NCBI RefSeq assembly: GCF_900186535.1
Contig: NZ_FYDE01000005.1
Span: 1,526,895 to 1,590,894 of the forward strand
Reading direction: 5' to 3'
From: Marasmitruncus massiliensis
GTDB lineage: Bacteria; Bacillota; Clostridia; Oscillospirales; Ruminococcaceae
DNA length: 64,000 nucleotides
Numbering within the stretch: position 1 is the first letter of the stretch; every line of letters starts with the position of its first letter. Positions 32,854 through 41,898 of the stretch are shown here, in pieces. A program made the position numbers and the translations under genes. The notes beneath the pieces are model-generated. The model was not told the DNA's origin. It was given only the letters and a program-made list of their open reading frames with translations, and did no database searches.

Positions 32854-35679
32854 TTATTGGAATAACTTTATTACCGCATCGGCCACGGCATTCGCGTATT
32901 GCTGCATTGCGAAATCGCTGGCGATTTTCTCGTATTCCGAGGGGTTGCAGAGAAAACCGGATTCTACAAGAACAGACGGGCACGCGGTCATCATGGTAAC
33001 GCGGTACCATGATTGTTCCGTGAAACGCAGCTTCCGGCCGGTAAGCTCGGAAAGCCCGGCGCCGATCTGGTCCGCGAAATCCTTCGACTGATCATTATAA
33101 TAAAAGACCTCAATGCCGGCCGCGTTGTTGCCGTCGACGGTTTCGGACAGTGCGTTATGATGGCAGGAGATAAATACATCGGCATCCTGTGCCTGCGTCA
33201 GTTCCATGCGGTCGTTAAGCGTCATGGTTTCGTCTTCCTGCGTCAGGGTGACGGTGGCGCCAAGCGCCTCAAGACGGCTTTGCAGCGCGTAAGCGTTGGC
33301 AAGGTTGAGCGTTTTTTCCCACGGCCCTTCGTGGTATGGAATACCCGCCGCGCCGGGATCGCTTCCGCCATGCCCGGGGTCAATGACTACGGAAACATTG
33401 GACAGCGGCTTCGGGGAATCTGTCTGCAGCTTTGGCTTCTGGCGCAGATAAATCATCATGTCATTGCCCTGAAACTGTACATCCCAGCCGTTCAGTTCTG
33501 TGGTTTCCTTGAGGTGGAACGTCAGCGTGACATTGCCGGATTCCTCGTCAATAGAGCTCTCAATGGAATCACACAGCTGACTTTCCAGCCGCGCCGTATT
33601 CATGTTTTCGAAACCGGCGATGTGGTAAAGGGTAACCGTCAGCGTGTCGTCTGTCAGAGTGCCTGTAAATGCCGGACGCGACGTTCCCGACAGGACAAGG
33701 CGCTCGCCCTTTTCGGCCGCGCTCATAGACATGACGGATACGGTGTTTTCAGCCGTAACGACACCCTCGGAAAGTTCGACCGCGTTTTTCAGCACATATC
33801 CGCCGAAAGAAAGCCTATAGTAGCTGCCGACGTTCTCCAGAATATAGTCCGCACAGCCCTGCTTCAGGATGGTGGCGTACAGCCCGTCGTCCGCCGCATT
33901 CTGGTTCACCGGAACGACAAAGGTCTTCATTTTGGCGACCGGGACGGCCCCTTCGCCGGCCACATACACTTCACCCGACGACTGCTGGGAGTTGTTCATC
34001 CCCGCATAGTTCAGCTGATAGGTGACTGCGCCTACGTTTTTGACCTGTCCGGGGACCGCGACAGAGGAAAGGTCCAGACTTGCCTGATAGGTTGCGGGCA
34101 GCCCGTTCTGTGCCTGGGATACCTGTGTCAGCGCCTGCGTCATTCCCGCGACGGTAGCGGTCACTGTCCCGCCGGACGGTGCGGTGCAGGAAAGTTTCAG
34201 CGACTGCCCGTAGAGGACGGCTTCCGGGTTGGCAGGGTAGGCGGAGGACTTGACGATGGTGTTGATCGGGGTCGCACCGCCCGGCTGTTCCCGTATAATT
34301 GTGGCGGTGTTTGAAACACCGTCCTGTTCAAAGGTATAGGTGTTGGTGCCGTAGGAAACGCGGACCAAAACGCCCCAAAGACCGTTTTCCCCAGTTCTTT
34401 CGACCTCCGTACCGTTGTAATACAGGGGTTTATCTGGGTCGGACGTACCTGTAATAAAGTAAGTTTCCCACGAGGAATCAACCGTAAGAGCCTGTTCCGG
34501 GCGTGCAATGGAAAATGTCCGGCTGTAGCTTAGGTCGGGCACCGCGGATGAACGCACCTGCGCGAAGGTTGCGGCCAGGGAGTACGCGGCTGTACGCTCC
34601 GTTGTATCTAAGGAAGTATAGTGGCTGATAACCGCTCCGGAAGCGCCGGCCTCCCGCTCTAAATAGAGGCTGTCATCAATTTGATGGCTGAAGGCCTGGT
34701 CGTCATCCGCCGAATGTAACGAATAAAAGCGGATGGCGCGGGTATCCGACGACTGCGAAGCACACAGCTCTTTCCATGCACTCAGTTCCGAGAAAAAGGT
34801 GTCAGACCCCGCTTCGCCTGAGGATGCGGCGACAATAAAATCGACATCCCCTTTTCTGACCGGCAGTTCTGCGAGATTCTCCTTGGCAGACAGTATGGAA
34901 CCGCTGTTAACCACGATGCCAAGCCGTTGGACATCCTTGTGCTGAATAGCGTCATGGGCGTGAGCGGCAACCTTTGCAACGGATTCGCTGTAGTGCTCTA
35001 TCGTTTGGTAGGTGCTGTTGTCCACTTCGCTGAGCACCACACCGGCAATGTCATAATTGGAGGTCAGTTCATCGACGACCTTTCCGACCAGTTTCTGCAC
35101 GCCGGGCTCTTCCGGATTTAAAAAACCGTCCGTGACCCATTCCGGGTTTTTTGCGGCGGGGCTTTTGTCGCTGAGCCCGCTTTCAGCAACCGAAAACGGG
35201 TCGATGACTGCGTAAACCTGAATTCCGTATTCTTTGGTGATATCGGTCAGGTAGTTCAGCGGATCAAAAAAGGTGAAAGCACCCTGACTTCCGGTCCAGT
35301 AAGCGCTGGATGGAAGGACGGATGAATGGTAAAACGCATCACATTCGGGGACCGCTTCAAAAAAGATGGCGTTATAGCCATATGTATGTGCAAACAGGGC
35401 CAGTTCGTCCAGTTCCTCTTTCAGCTCTTTTGCGGGCAGGTTCGGAGAACTGGGGAAATCAATATTGTTTTTTGTGCGCACGCTCAGCGCGCGCAATTCC
35501 TCCGCTGCCGCCGGGATCCCCTGCGGGTACGTCTTGATTTCGAGTTTCTCGGAAATTAGGCGGGACACCGCAAATGTGGTGGCGGCAGTTGCAATGATGA
35601 CTGCAAGCGACAGCAGCAAAGTTTGCAGCGCCGCCAGCAAACTACGGTGCTTCATGGGGCGAACATTCCTTTTATTCAT
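32854..35679 (-). CDS. Large cell-wall amidase with an N-terminal glycosidase-like domain
   Basis: The 941-residue secreted or membrane-anchored protein has a signal-anchor helix (about residues 15-38), a family 10-like/YngK-type TIM-barrel region (about 60-430; TYGYNAIFFEAVPECDA, YGIQVYAVIDPF, VVLSEVDN), a beta-rich middle part (about 430-750), and a C-terminal Amidase_3 domain. The amidase has VVIDPGHGGSDPGA (zinc His), EKTLNLANA (zinc Glu), SCHHNA (zinc His) and PSVLVESGFLCN (catalytic Glu). It should cleave N-acetylmuramoyl-L-alanine bonds in peptidoglycan. Whether the first domain is an active glycosidase is unclear. Its ATG overlaps the upstream gene stop (ATGA). Confidence 0.9.
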   Translation of the reverse strand: MNKRNVRPMKHRSLLAALQTLLLSLAVIIATAATTFAVSRLISEKLEIKTYPQGIPAAAEELRALSVRTKNNIDFPSSPNLPAKELKEELDELALFAHTYGYNAIFFEAVPECDAFYHSSVLPSSAYWTGSQGAFTFFDPLNYLTDITKEYGIQVYAVIDPFSVAESGLSDKSPAAKNPEWVTDGFLNPEEPGVQKLVGKVVDELTSNYDIAGVVLSEVDNSTYQTIEHYSESVAKVAAHAHDAIQHKDVQRLGIVVNSGSILSAKENLAELPVRKGDVDFIVAASSGEAGSDTFFSELSAWKELCASQSSDTRAIRFYSLHSADDDQAFSHQIDDSLYLEREAGASGAVISHYTSLDTTERTAAYSLAATFAQVRSSAVPDLSYSRTFSIARPEQALTVDSSWETYFITGTSDPDKPLYYNGTEVERTGENGLWGVLVRVSYGTNTYTFEQDGVSNTATIIREQPGGATPINTIVKSSAYPANPEAVLYGQSLKLSCTAPSGGTVTATVAGMTQALTQVSQAQNGLPATYQASLDLSSVAVPGQVKNVGAVTYQLNYAGMNNSQQSSGEVYVAGEGAVPVAKMKTFVVPVNQNAADDGLYATILKQGCADYILENVGSYYRLSFGGYVLKNAVELSEGVVTAENTVSVMSMSAAEKGERLVLSGTSRPAFTGTLTDDTLTVTLYHIAGFENMNTARLESQLCDSIESSIDEESGNVTLTFHLKETTELNGWDVQFQGNDMMIYLRQKPKLQTDSPKPLSNVSVVIDPGHGGSDPGAAGIPYHEGPWEKTLNLANAYALQSRLEALGATVTLTQEDETMTLNDRMELTQAQDADVFISCHHNALSETVDGNNAAGIEVFYYNDQSKDFADQIGAGLSELTGRKLRFTEQSWYRVTMMTACPSVLVESGFLCNPSEYEKIASDFAMQQYANAVADAVIKLFQ

Positions 35680-35891
35680 AATTCAAAATCCGACTTTTCA
35701 TATTTTGGGAGTACATTCGGGCGTTTTGGAACCCTCTTCAGGGGGGCGTAACGATAGTGGCGGCAGGAATCGTAGGGGGAACAGACCCCTTTTTTTTCAC
35801 ACAGCACAGAACGGCCGTCACGTGTAAGGAATCCGAATTTACAGTAGGTGCAGGCCGGAGAAATTTCACTGGAAAACAATCTCTGCTTCAT
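35676..35891 (-). CDS. Small Cys-rich protein, probable metal binder
   Basis: The 71-residue protein has five Cys in its first 45 residues (CTYCKFG, LCEKKGVC, DSCRHY), a pattern suggesting a zinc ribbon or iron site, and a basic, proline-rich tail. GAGGAGGC lies upstream of the ATG and a promoter precedes it. Its TGA overlaps the ATG of the wall amidase, so they are translationally coupled. No family recognised by eye; function unknown. Confidence 0.7.
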   Translation of the reverse strand: MKQRLFSSEISPACTYCKFGFLTRDGRSVLCEKKGVCSPYDSCRHYRYAPLKRVPKRPNVLPKYEKSDFEL

Positions 35892-35923
35892 TCGTCTGGT
35901 GCCTCCTCAAAGTTTCGGTTTCC

Positions 35924-35952
35924 ATTATACCCTATTTCACCATAGATTTCTA
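35924..35952 (-). promoter_or_regulatory. Promoter of the Cys-rich protein/amidase operon
   Basis: On the minus strand TAGAAA (35952-35947) and TATAAT (35929-35924) are 17 bases apart; the -35 box is weak. Confidence 0.5.
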
Positions 35953-35977
35953 TGGATAATAATAGACAAAGACAAAA

Positions 35978-37099
35978 TCAGCGCGGGCGGTATTTTGGCT
36001 TTTTGGCATACTTGGCAGTCTTCGGAAGATTCAGCACAAGAATCGCGCACATACAGATAAGGCAAGCGGAACTGATCATCATATTGGGCGCCGCCTGCGG
36101 AACGGGCCGCCCGGCGAAAATCATGACCGCCAGTTCTTTTTCCGGCAGCAGGTTCCATCCGAACCAGGCGAGAAGCGCGGTCATCCCGCCGTGAATCAGC
36201 CGGGAAAGGCAGTAAGGCGTAAACCGGATCCCGCAGCCGCCCGGGAAACAGGACTGCACCTGAAAGGAGATGCTCAGGGAGGAAAAAGAAACCAGAAACG
36301 CGCAGAGCACAAATCCGGCTCTTGTATGAAGCGCGGCGGCGGCTTTGCAGCCGCTGGTGACCTCCATAAGGCCGGTAATCAGCGCGGAGAAGAACGGGCT
36401 GTCAAGCTGTGGGAACAGGTATCCAAGGGCCCCGCAGGCCGCGCTCACAAGGCCAAGCGCGTTCAGCAGCGCGGTCAAAGCGGAAAAAGCGGTGATGAAT
36501 GCGCAGATGCCAAGCATGCCGGACGCGGCTCCCCGGACGGCTTCGACAAAGGCGGCGGAGGAGGACGGGGTCCCTTTGACCGGCGGGACAGGTTCCAGCC
36601 TGCGGCGGGATACAAATCCACAGATAATCAGCGCGGAAAGCAGCTGCGCGCCAAGCAGGATCAGTCCCGCGCTAAGGCTGCCGAGCATTGCGGCGCCCAC
36701 CGCTGAAATTACAAAAGATGGTCCCGCGTTTACGCAGAAACACAGCGAATAAGAAGCGGTTTCGCTGTCAATTTGCCGGTGTTCCAGCATGGCCGCGAGC
36801 ATTTTGGCCCCGACCGGGAACCCGCCCACAAAACTCATCAGCAGGACGGCGCCAAGCGCCTCGGGCAGCCCCAGCAGTTTCTTTGTCACAGAGGATACCG
36901 CATGGCTGAGCCGCTCGCCGGCGCTGGTCGAGGCAATCAGGCCGGCTAAAACCATAAAAGGGAACAGGGACGGAATGACTGTCCCCGCGCAGACCGACAG
37001 CCCGGTGCGGACGCCTTCGGCAACTTCCTGTGTCTTCCAGAGCAGTCCTGCGGCAGTGCATACCGCCAGCACAGCCGGAACAGTACCCGTCCTTTTCAT
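35978..37099 (-). CDS. ylbJ: Sporulation integral membrane protein YlbJ
   Basis: The 373-residue polytopic membrane protein has the YlbJ/nucleoside-recognition-like signatures VIPSLFPFMVLAGLIA, MSFVGGFPVGAKM and FCVNAGPSFVISAVG. In Bacillus ylbJ is transcribed by sigma-E in the mother cell and is needed for spore resistance; the transported species is unknown. A CGGAGGAAG site precedes the ATG. It stands alone on the minus strand, back to back with yqfC, so the two sporulation genes share a 90-base divergent region. Confidence 0.9.
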   Translation of the reverse strand: MKRTGTVPAVLAVCTAAGLLWKTQEVAEGVRTGLSVCAGTVIPSLFPFMVLAGLIASTSAGERLSHAVSSVTKKLLGLPEALGAVLLMSFVGGFPVGAKMLAAMLEHRQIDSETASYSLCFCVNAGPSFVISAVGAAMLGSLSAGLILLGAQLLSALIICGFVSRRRLEPVPPVKGTPSSSAAFVEAVRGAASGMLGICAFITAFSALTALLNALGLVSAACGALGYLFPQLDSPFFSALITGLMEVTSGCKAAAALHTRAGFVLCAFLVSFSSLSISFQVQSCFPGGCGIRFTPYCLSRLIHGGMTALLAWFGWNLLPEKELAVMIFAGRPVPQAAPNMMISSACLICMCAILVLNLPKTAKYAKKPKYRPR

Positions 37100-37133
37100 G
37101 GCGCTTCCTCCGTTACATAAAATGGGGACGACT

Positions 37134-37162
37134 ATAATACTTATGTAACTAGGTGCTGTAAA
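37134..37162 (-). promoter_or_regulatory. Possible promoter of ylbJ
   Basis: On the minus strand TTTACA (37162-37157) and TATTAT (37139-37134) are 17 bases apart. A sigma-E promoter would be expected; I could not identify one convincingly. Confidence 0.45.
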
Positions 37163-37190
37163 AATTCATAGGAATAGCGGAGGGGTTTCG

Positions 37191-37487
37191 ATGCGTAAAA
37201 AGCGTAAGGTGCAGGAACGGAAAATATCGGTTCCCGGACTGATTGCACGGTCTTTGGAACTGCCGGTGGATGTGCTGGAAGGGCTTCCTGAAATCGAGCT
37301 TTTAGGGAATCAGGAAGCTGTGATTGAGCATTGCCAGAGCGTGCTCGAATATAACGACCAGGTCGTGCGGATCAGGGCCGGGAGGCTGACCCTGAAATTT
37401 ACCGGACGGGGGCTTCGCCTGCGGACAATGACCGGTGACAGCATTGTTGTGGAAGGATTTTTCACATCAGTGGAATTTGCAGGGTAG
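37191..37487 (+). CDS. yqfC: Sporulation protein YqfC
   Basis: The 98-residue protein matches the YqfC/YabP family, with LELPVDVLEGLPEIELLGNQEAVIEHC and a following set of short beta strands ending VEGFFTSVEF. In Bacillus yqfC is a sigma-E gene made in the mother cell, next to yqfD. The gene sits 11 bases before yqfD and is presumably cotranscribed. The exact activity of the family is unknown. Confidence 0.93.
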   Translation: MRKKRKVQERKISVPGLIARSLELPVDVLEGLPEIELLGNQEAVIEHCQSVLEYNDQVVRIRAGRLTLKFTGRGLRLRTMTGDSIVVEGFFTSVEFAG

Positions 37488-37498
37488 GGGGAAACAAC

Positions 37499-38722
37499 AT
37501 GTTTATCGTCATCTTCCTTCGCTGGCTGCGCGGCTCGGTCAGGTTTCGCGCGGAGTTCGGCTCCGTGGAGAGGCTGATCAGCCTCTGCGCGAAAAATGGC
37601 GTCCCGCTTTGGAACTGCCGCAGGACCGACTATGTTTTTACCGGCTATACGACCGTATTCGGATATCACAGGATGCATCGGCTGGCCCGGAAAGCAGGCG
37701 TACGCACCCGCGTCACAGAGCGTCAGGGCGCACCGTTTTTAGTTCACCGATACCGTAAACGCGTGGGAATTTTGATCGGCGCATTACTGTGCGCCGCCTT
37801 TTTGATAATTATGCAGCAGTTTATCCTGGTAATCGAAGTGCAGGGATGCAAAAACCTGGAACCGCAGCAGATGGTTAACGCGCTGCAGGAACTTGGAGTG
37901 ACACGGGGAACATGGAAGCGTTCGGTGAACCCTTTGGAGGTAAAACGTCAGCTGTTATTAATGGTAAAGGAGCTTTCCTGGGCAACCCTGAATCTTCACG
38001 GCAATACCGCAACTTTGATTGTGCGGGAACGCACAATGCCCCCGCCAAAGATTGATACCGGGGTTCCGGCCAATGTCGTGGCGTCGCGGGATGGACAGAT
38101 CAAGCGCCTGGAAGTGCGCGACGGAATCGCGGTACGCCGCGAGGGCGATACGGTGCGCGCAGGGGAACTGATTGTCAGCGGGGTATTTGAGGACCGGTGG
38201 GGAAGCACCCATTTTGTGCGGGCAAACGCGCAGGCAATCGCGCACGCACCGGAGACGATCACCATTGAAATCCCTCTGGTACAGCAGTCCTGCTGTCTTA
38301 CCGGAAAGGTGGTGAAACGCAGCTATCTGGAAGCGTTCGGTGTAAAGCTTCCGCTGTTCCTTTACAGCAAGCTGGAAGGAAATTATAAGCTGGAAAGCAG
38401 GACACAGGCCCCGGCGCTGTTTGGCTTTGAACTGCCGTTTGAAGTTACCAGCGAAAATTACATATTTTATGAGAAAGAAGAATATACGCTGCGCGAAGAA
38501 TCCGCCCTGCAAATCGCAAAGCGAAAACTGGATGCCCAGGAACGGAAGAATCCGCATGAGAAAGTCCTCAGCAGGTCGGTAGACGCGGTTTGCGAAGACG
38601 GAAAACTGGTGTTAAAGGCAAATTATTTGATCGAAGAAGACATTGCGAAACAAGTGGAAATTCCCATAATTGACCGTGCCCGGGGCGAAGATTCCAAAGA
38701 AGAACGGGAAAGTGGGTACTAA
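37499..38722 (+). CDS. yqfD: Sporulation protein YqfD
   Basis: The 407-residue protein has the YqfD layout: a cytoplasmic N-terminal domain, one membrane helix near residues 88-108 (GILIGALLCAAFLII), then a POTRA-like region (VIEVQGCKNLEPQQMVNALQELGV) and an extracytoplasmic beta-rich part. It is the standard partner of YqfC (SpoIV-type stage IV protein in Bacillus). GGGGGAAACA precedes the ATG. Needed for efficient sporulation in Bacillus, molecular role unknown. Confidence 0.93.
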   Translation: MFIVIFLRWLRGSVRFRAEFGSVERLISLCAKNGVPLWNCRRTDYVFTGYTTVFGYHRMHRLARKAGVRTRVTERQGAPFLVHRYRKRVGILIGALLCAAFLIIMQQFILVIEVQGCKNLEPQQMVNALQELGVTRGTWKRSVNPLEVKRQLLLMVKELSWATLNLHGNTATLIVRERTMPPPKIDTGVPANVVASRDGQIKRLEVRDGIAVRREGDTVRAGELIVSGVFEDRWGSTHFVRANAQAIAHAPETITIEIPLVQQSCCLTGKVVKRSYLEAFGVKLPLFLYSKLEGNYKLESRTQAPALFGFELPFEVTSENYIFYEKEEYTLREESALQIAKRKLDAQERKNPHEKVLSRSVDAVCEDGKLVLKANYLIEEDIAKQVEIPIIDRARGEDSKEERESGY

Positions 38723-38777
38723 ACAGAATGCAACTATCAATATTTCACAAAATTGAGAAAAAAATATGTGAAAACTG

Positions 38778-38805
38778 TTGTGCTTTACAAAAAATGTGCT
38801 ATACT
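38778..38805 (+). promoter_or_regulatory. Promoter of the phoH-ybeY-dgkA-era genes
   Basis: TTGTGC (38778-38783) and TATACT (38800-38805) are 16 bases apart with an extended TGTGC. Confidence 0.6.
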
Positions 38806-38900
38806 AAACATATACAAAGAAAAAGGATTTTTTATAGTGTTTTCGCGGTTGCTGAATAGAGGGGGATATCGGAGCGGGACACTTATAAAAGGATGGATTT

Positions 38901-39872
38901 TTGCGAATGATTGAACAACTTGTCAATATTGACCGCATGGAACACGCACTTGCTTTGTTTGGCAGCTTTGATGAGAACGTCCGGCTGATTGAACAGCAAT
39001 ATAATGTGACAGTTACCTGCCGCGGTACGGAGATCAAGGTTTTTGGCGATGAAGAGGGCGTGTCTTTTGCAGTGAGGGCCATTACAGGGCTGCTTTCCCT
39101 GATCAACAAGGGGGAAGCGATCACCGACCAGAATGTCCGCTATGTCATGACAATGGTGGAGGAAGGCGCGGAGGACAAGGTTGCTTCGCTTTCTGACGAC
39201 GTTATCTGTATCACTACCACCGGAAAGCCGGTGAAGGCGAAAACACTGGGACAGAAAAAATACATTCAGGCGATCCGCGACAGTACCATTTCGATCGGTG
39301 TCGGCCCCGCCGGAACGGGCAAAACCTATCTTGCGGTTGCAATGGCGGTGAGGGCGTTCCGGGCGCACGAGGTCAACCGGATCATCCTGACCCGCCCCGC
39401 TGTGGAGGCCGGCGAAAAGCTGGGTTTTTTACCGGGTGACCTTCAAAACAAGGTGGACCCTTATCTGCGCCCGCTTTACGACGCGCTGTTTGACATGCTG
39501 GGCAGTGAAAATTTTGCCAAATATGTTGAGCGCCAGAACATAGAAGTTGCCCCGCTCGCCTATATGAGAGGCAGGACGCTGGATGACAGTTTTATTATTT
39601 TAGACGAGGCGCAGAACACAACGCACGAACAGATGAAGATGTTTCTGACAAGGCTGGGATTTAATTCCAAAGCGATTATTACCGGCGATGTGACACAGAT
39701 CGACCTGCCGGATCCCAAACGTTCCGGCCTGCTGGAAGCGGTAAAAGTGCTGAAAAACGTGGATGATATTTCGATCATCCATTTCACGGAAAAAGATGTG
39801 GTGCGGCACCGTTTGGTTCAGGAAATTATCAAAGCCTATGAGAAATATTACAATAATAGTCCCCGTAATTAA
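38901..39872 (+). CDS. PhoH-like ATPase
   Basis: The 323-residue protein has a short N-terminal KH-like region and a PhoH ATPase domain: Walker A GPAGTGKT at 135-142, RPAVEAGEKLGFLPGD, Walker B FIILDEAQN and GDVTQIDLP. PhoH proteins next to ybeY are linked to RNA metabolism. The start is the TTG at 38901 (AAAGGA seven bases upstream); an ATG at 38907 is also possible. The gene order phoH-ybeY-dgkA-era is conserved in Bacillota. Confidence 0.94.
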   Translation: MRMIEQLVNIDRMEHALALFGSFDENVRLIEQQYNVTVTCRGTEIKVFGDEEGVSFAVRAITGLLSLINKGEAITDQNVRYVMTMVEEGAEDKVASLSDDVICITTTGKPVKAKTLGQKKYIQAIRDSTISIGVGPAGTGKTYLAVAMAVRAFRAHEVNRIILTRPAVEAGEKLGFLPGDLQNKVDPYLRPLYDALFDMLGSENFAKYVERQNIEVAPLAYMRGRTLDDSFIILDEAQNTTHEQMKMFLTRLGFNSKAIITGDVTQIDLPDPKRSGLLEAVKVLKNVDDISIIHFTEKDVVRHRLVQEIIKAYEKYYNNSPRN

Positions 39873-39912
39873 TCAAAGTTTTGATTGAAAATAATAGGAG
39901 GCAATCATACAA

Positions 39913-40419
39913 ATGGCAGAAAGTGTGAAAGTATTAATTTCAAACCGACAAAAGGAAGTCAAAATCCCCAGCGGGATCCGTCTGTTGATCAGGCGCTGCT
40001 GCCATGCTGTGCTGAATGCAGAAGACTTCAACGACAGCGCTGAGGTAAGCGTCAGCTTTGTAACCAACGAGCAGATACGGCAGCTGAACGCGGAGTTTCG
40101 CGGAAAAGACATGCCCACCGATGTGCTGTCGTTTCCGCTGGGAGAAAACGGCGTTTATGACCGCAATATGGAAACCGGCGCTCTGATGCTTGGAGACATT
40201 GTGATTTCTATTGAAAAGGCAGTGGAGCAGGCGAAAATTTACGGCCATACCCTGCAGCGGGAAATCGGCTTTTTGACCGTGCATTCGATGCTGCACCTGC
40301 TGGGCTATGACCATGAAGCGGGCGGAATTGAGCAGGTCCGTATGCGTGAAAAGGAAGAGAGTGTGCTGACCAGCCTGGGTCTTCGCCGGGACGCCAGTTA
40401 TGTGTTGGATGTGGAATGA
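39913..40419 (+). CDS. ybeY: Endoribonuclease YbeY
   Basis: The 168-residue metalloprotein matures 16S rRNA 3' ends and helps ribosome quality control. It has the zinc-binding motif HSMLHLLGYDH with His124, His128 and His134, and the conserved TDVLSFPLG segment. TAGGAGG lies about ten bases before the ATG. Its stop overlaps the start of dgkA (ATGA). Confidence 0.96.
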   Translation: MAESVKVLISNRQKEVKIPSGIRLLIRRCCHAVLNAEDFNDSAEVSVSFVTNEQIRQLNAEFRGKDMPTDVLSFPLGENGVYDRNMETGALMLGDIVISIEKAVEQAKIYGHTLQREIGFLTVHSMLHLLGYDHEAGGIEQVRMREKEESVLTSLGLRRDASYVLDVE

Positions 40420-40877
40420 AAAAGAGACTGCGCAGCTTTGCTGACAGCTTTCGCTGGGCAGGGCAGGGAATTCTGCTTTGTATCCGCAACGAGCGGAATT
40501 TCAGAATACACCTGGTCATGGCGTTTTACGTAGTCGTACTGGCTGCGTTGCTGAAACTGGACGGGCTCCATTTTGCGGCGCTTTCCATTACGATCGGAAA
40601 CGTTCTTGTCACGGAGTTGCTGAATACCGCTATTGAAGCGGTTGTTGATCTGGCTTCCCCACAAAAACATCCGCTTGCCAAAACAGCGAAAGATGTTGCG
40701 GCAGGCGCTGTTTTGATTTCCGCCATTGTCAGTGTGTCTGTGGGGATTTTTTTGCTGTGGCAGCCGGAAAAGCTGCTGGCACTTGCGGGCGGATTTCTGG
40801 CCTCTCCGTTTTTAATCATTCTGCTGGCAGTTTCCGCCGCGCTGTCACTTTGGTTTATATTCGGATTGGAAAAATAG
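40416..40877 (+). CDS. dgkA: Diacylglycerol/undecaprenol kinase family protein
   Basis: The 153-residue membrane protein has the DgkA motifs NERNFRIHLVMA and ELLNTAIEAVVDL with the catalytic Glu, and about three to four membrane helices; it is longer at the C-terminus than E. coli DgkA by a further helix. In Gram-positive bacteria the enzyme phosphorylates undecaprenol, feeding the wall lipid carrier. The ATG overlaps the ybeY stop by four bases. Confidence 0.93.
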   Translation: MKKRLRSFADSFRWAGQGILLCIRNERNFRIHLVMAFYVVVLAALLKLDGLHFAALSITIGNVLVTELLNTAIEAVVDLASPQKHPLAKTAKDVAAGAVLISAIVSVSVGIFLLWQPEKLLALAGGFLASPFLIILLAVSAALSLWFIFGLEK

Positions 40878-40914
40878 AATGCATTTAAATTGTTCAAAAT
40901 CATAAGGAGACCAT

Positions 40915-41826
40915 ATGAATTTAGAAAAACCCGATTATGGCACAAAGTCAGCATTTATCGCAATTGTGGGCCGTCCGAATGTGGGGAAATCCAGCCTGCT
41001 GAACGCGCTGCTGGGGGAAAAGATCGCAATTGTGTCCAATAAGCCCCAGACCACGAGGACCCGGATTACCGGTGTGCTGACCCGCGGCGAAACCCAGCTT
41101 GTATTTATTGACACGCCGGGCCTTCATAAACCGCGAACAAAACTGTCTGAGTATATGGTGAAGCAGGTGACCGACAGCGTCGCCGATGTGGACGCGGCGA
41201 TTCTTGTCGTTGAGCCGGAGGGGGAAATCCGCAAAGCGGAGCAGGAATTGCTGGCGTCGTTTCGCGCGCAGGGGATTCCGGCAATTCTGGCGATCAATAA
41301 GATTGATACGCTTGACGCGAAGGAAAAGCTCATGGCACAGATCCTTTTGTATACGCAGGCGTTTGATTTTGACGCAGTTGTGCCCATTTCCGCGCTGAAA
41401 GGCGACGGCGTCCGCGACCTCCTCGAAGAACTCGAGAAATTTGCCGAACCGTCCCCGTTCTTTTTTGATGCCGATACGCTTACCGACCAGCCTGAACGCG
41501 TGATCGTTGCGGAAATCGTGCGTGAAAAACTGCTGCGCTCGCTTTATGATGAAATTCCTCATGGAACCGCGGTGGCCGTAGAACGGATGAAGGAGCGGGA
41601 AGGGCAGGATATTCTGGATATCGAAGTGCAGATTTACTGTGAACGCGAATCGCATAAAGGCATGATCATCGGCAAAGGCGGAGAAATGCTGAAAAAAATC
41701 GGCACACAGTCCCGTCAGGATATAGAGCGGTTTTTGAACTGCAAGGTGAACCTGCAATGCTGGGTCAAGGTGCGGGAAGACTGGCGCAACCGCGAAAATA
41801 TTATCAAATCATTTGGCTATAATTAA
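40915..41826 (+). CDS. era: GTPase Era
   Basis: The 303-residue GTPase helps assemble the 30S subunit. G1 GRPNVGKS is at 19-26, followed by TTRTR (G2), DTPG (G3) and NKID (G4), and a C-terminal KH domain with IGKGGEMLKKIG that binds the 16S rRNA 3' end. It follows YbeY, which acts in the same process. TAAGGAGACC precedes the ATG. Confidence 0.98.
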   Translation: MNLEKPDYGTKSAFIAIVGRPNVGKSSLLNALLGEKIAIVSNKPQTTRTRITGVLTRGETQLVFIDTPGLHKPRTKLSEYMVKQVTDSVADVDAAILVVEPEGEIRKAEQELLASFRAQGIPAILAINKIDTLDAKEKLMAQILLYTQAFDFDAVVPISALKGDGVRDLLEELEKFAEPSPFFFDADTLTDQPERVIVAEIVREKLLRSLYDEIPHGTAVAVERMKEREGQDILDIEVQIYCERESHKGMIIGKGGEMLKKIGTQSRQDIERFLNCKVNLQCWVKVREDWRNRENIIKSFGYN

Positions 41827-41837
41827 TTCTTGAGCAC

Positions 41838-41879
41838 AAAAAACTCCTCCGGCATGATGATCATGCAGAGGAGTTTTTC
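41838..41879. terminator. Bidirectional terminator between era and the diguanylate cyclase
   Basis: AAAAAACTCCTC and GAGGAGTTTTT form the stem with T-runs on both strands. Confidence 0.85.
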
Positions 41880-41898
41880 AATGCAGTGCAAACACTTG

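Noticed and set aside
33013-34314. A 433-codon plus-strand frame inside the amidase gene
   Set aside because: Antisense shadow of the amidase gene; the composition is Arg/Gly-rich as usual in shadows.
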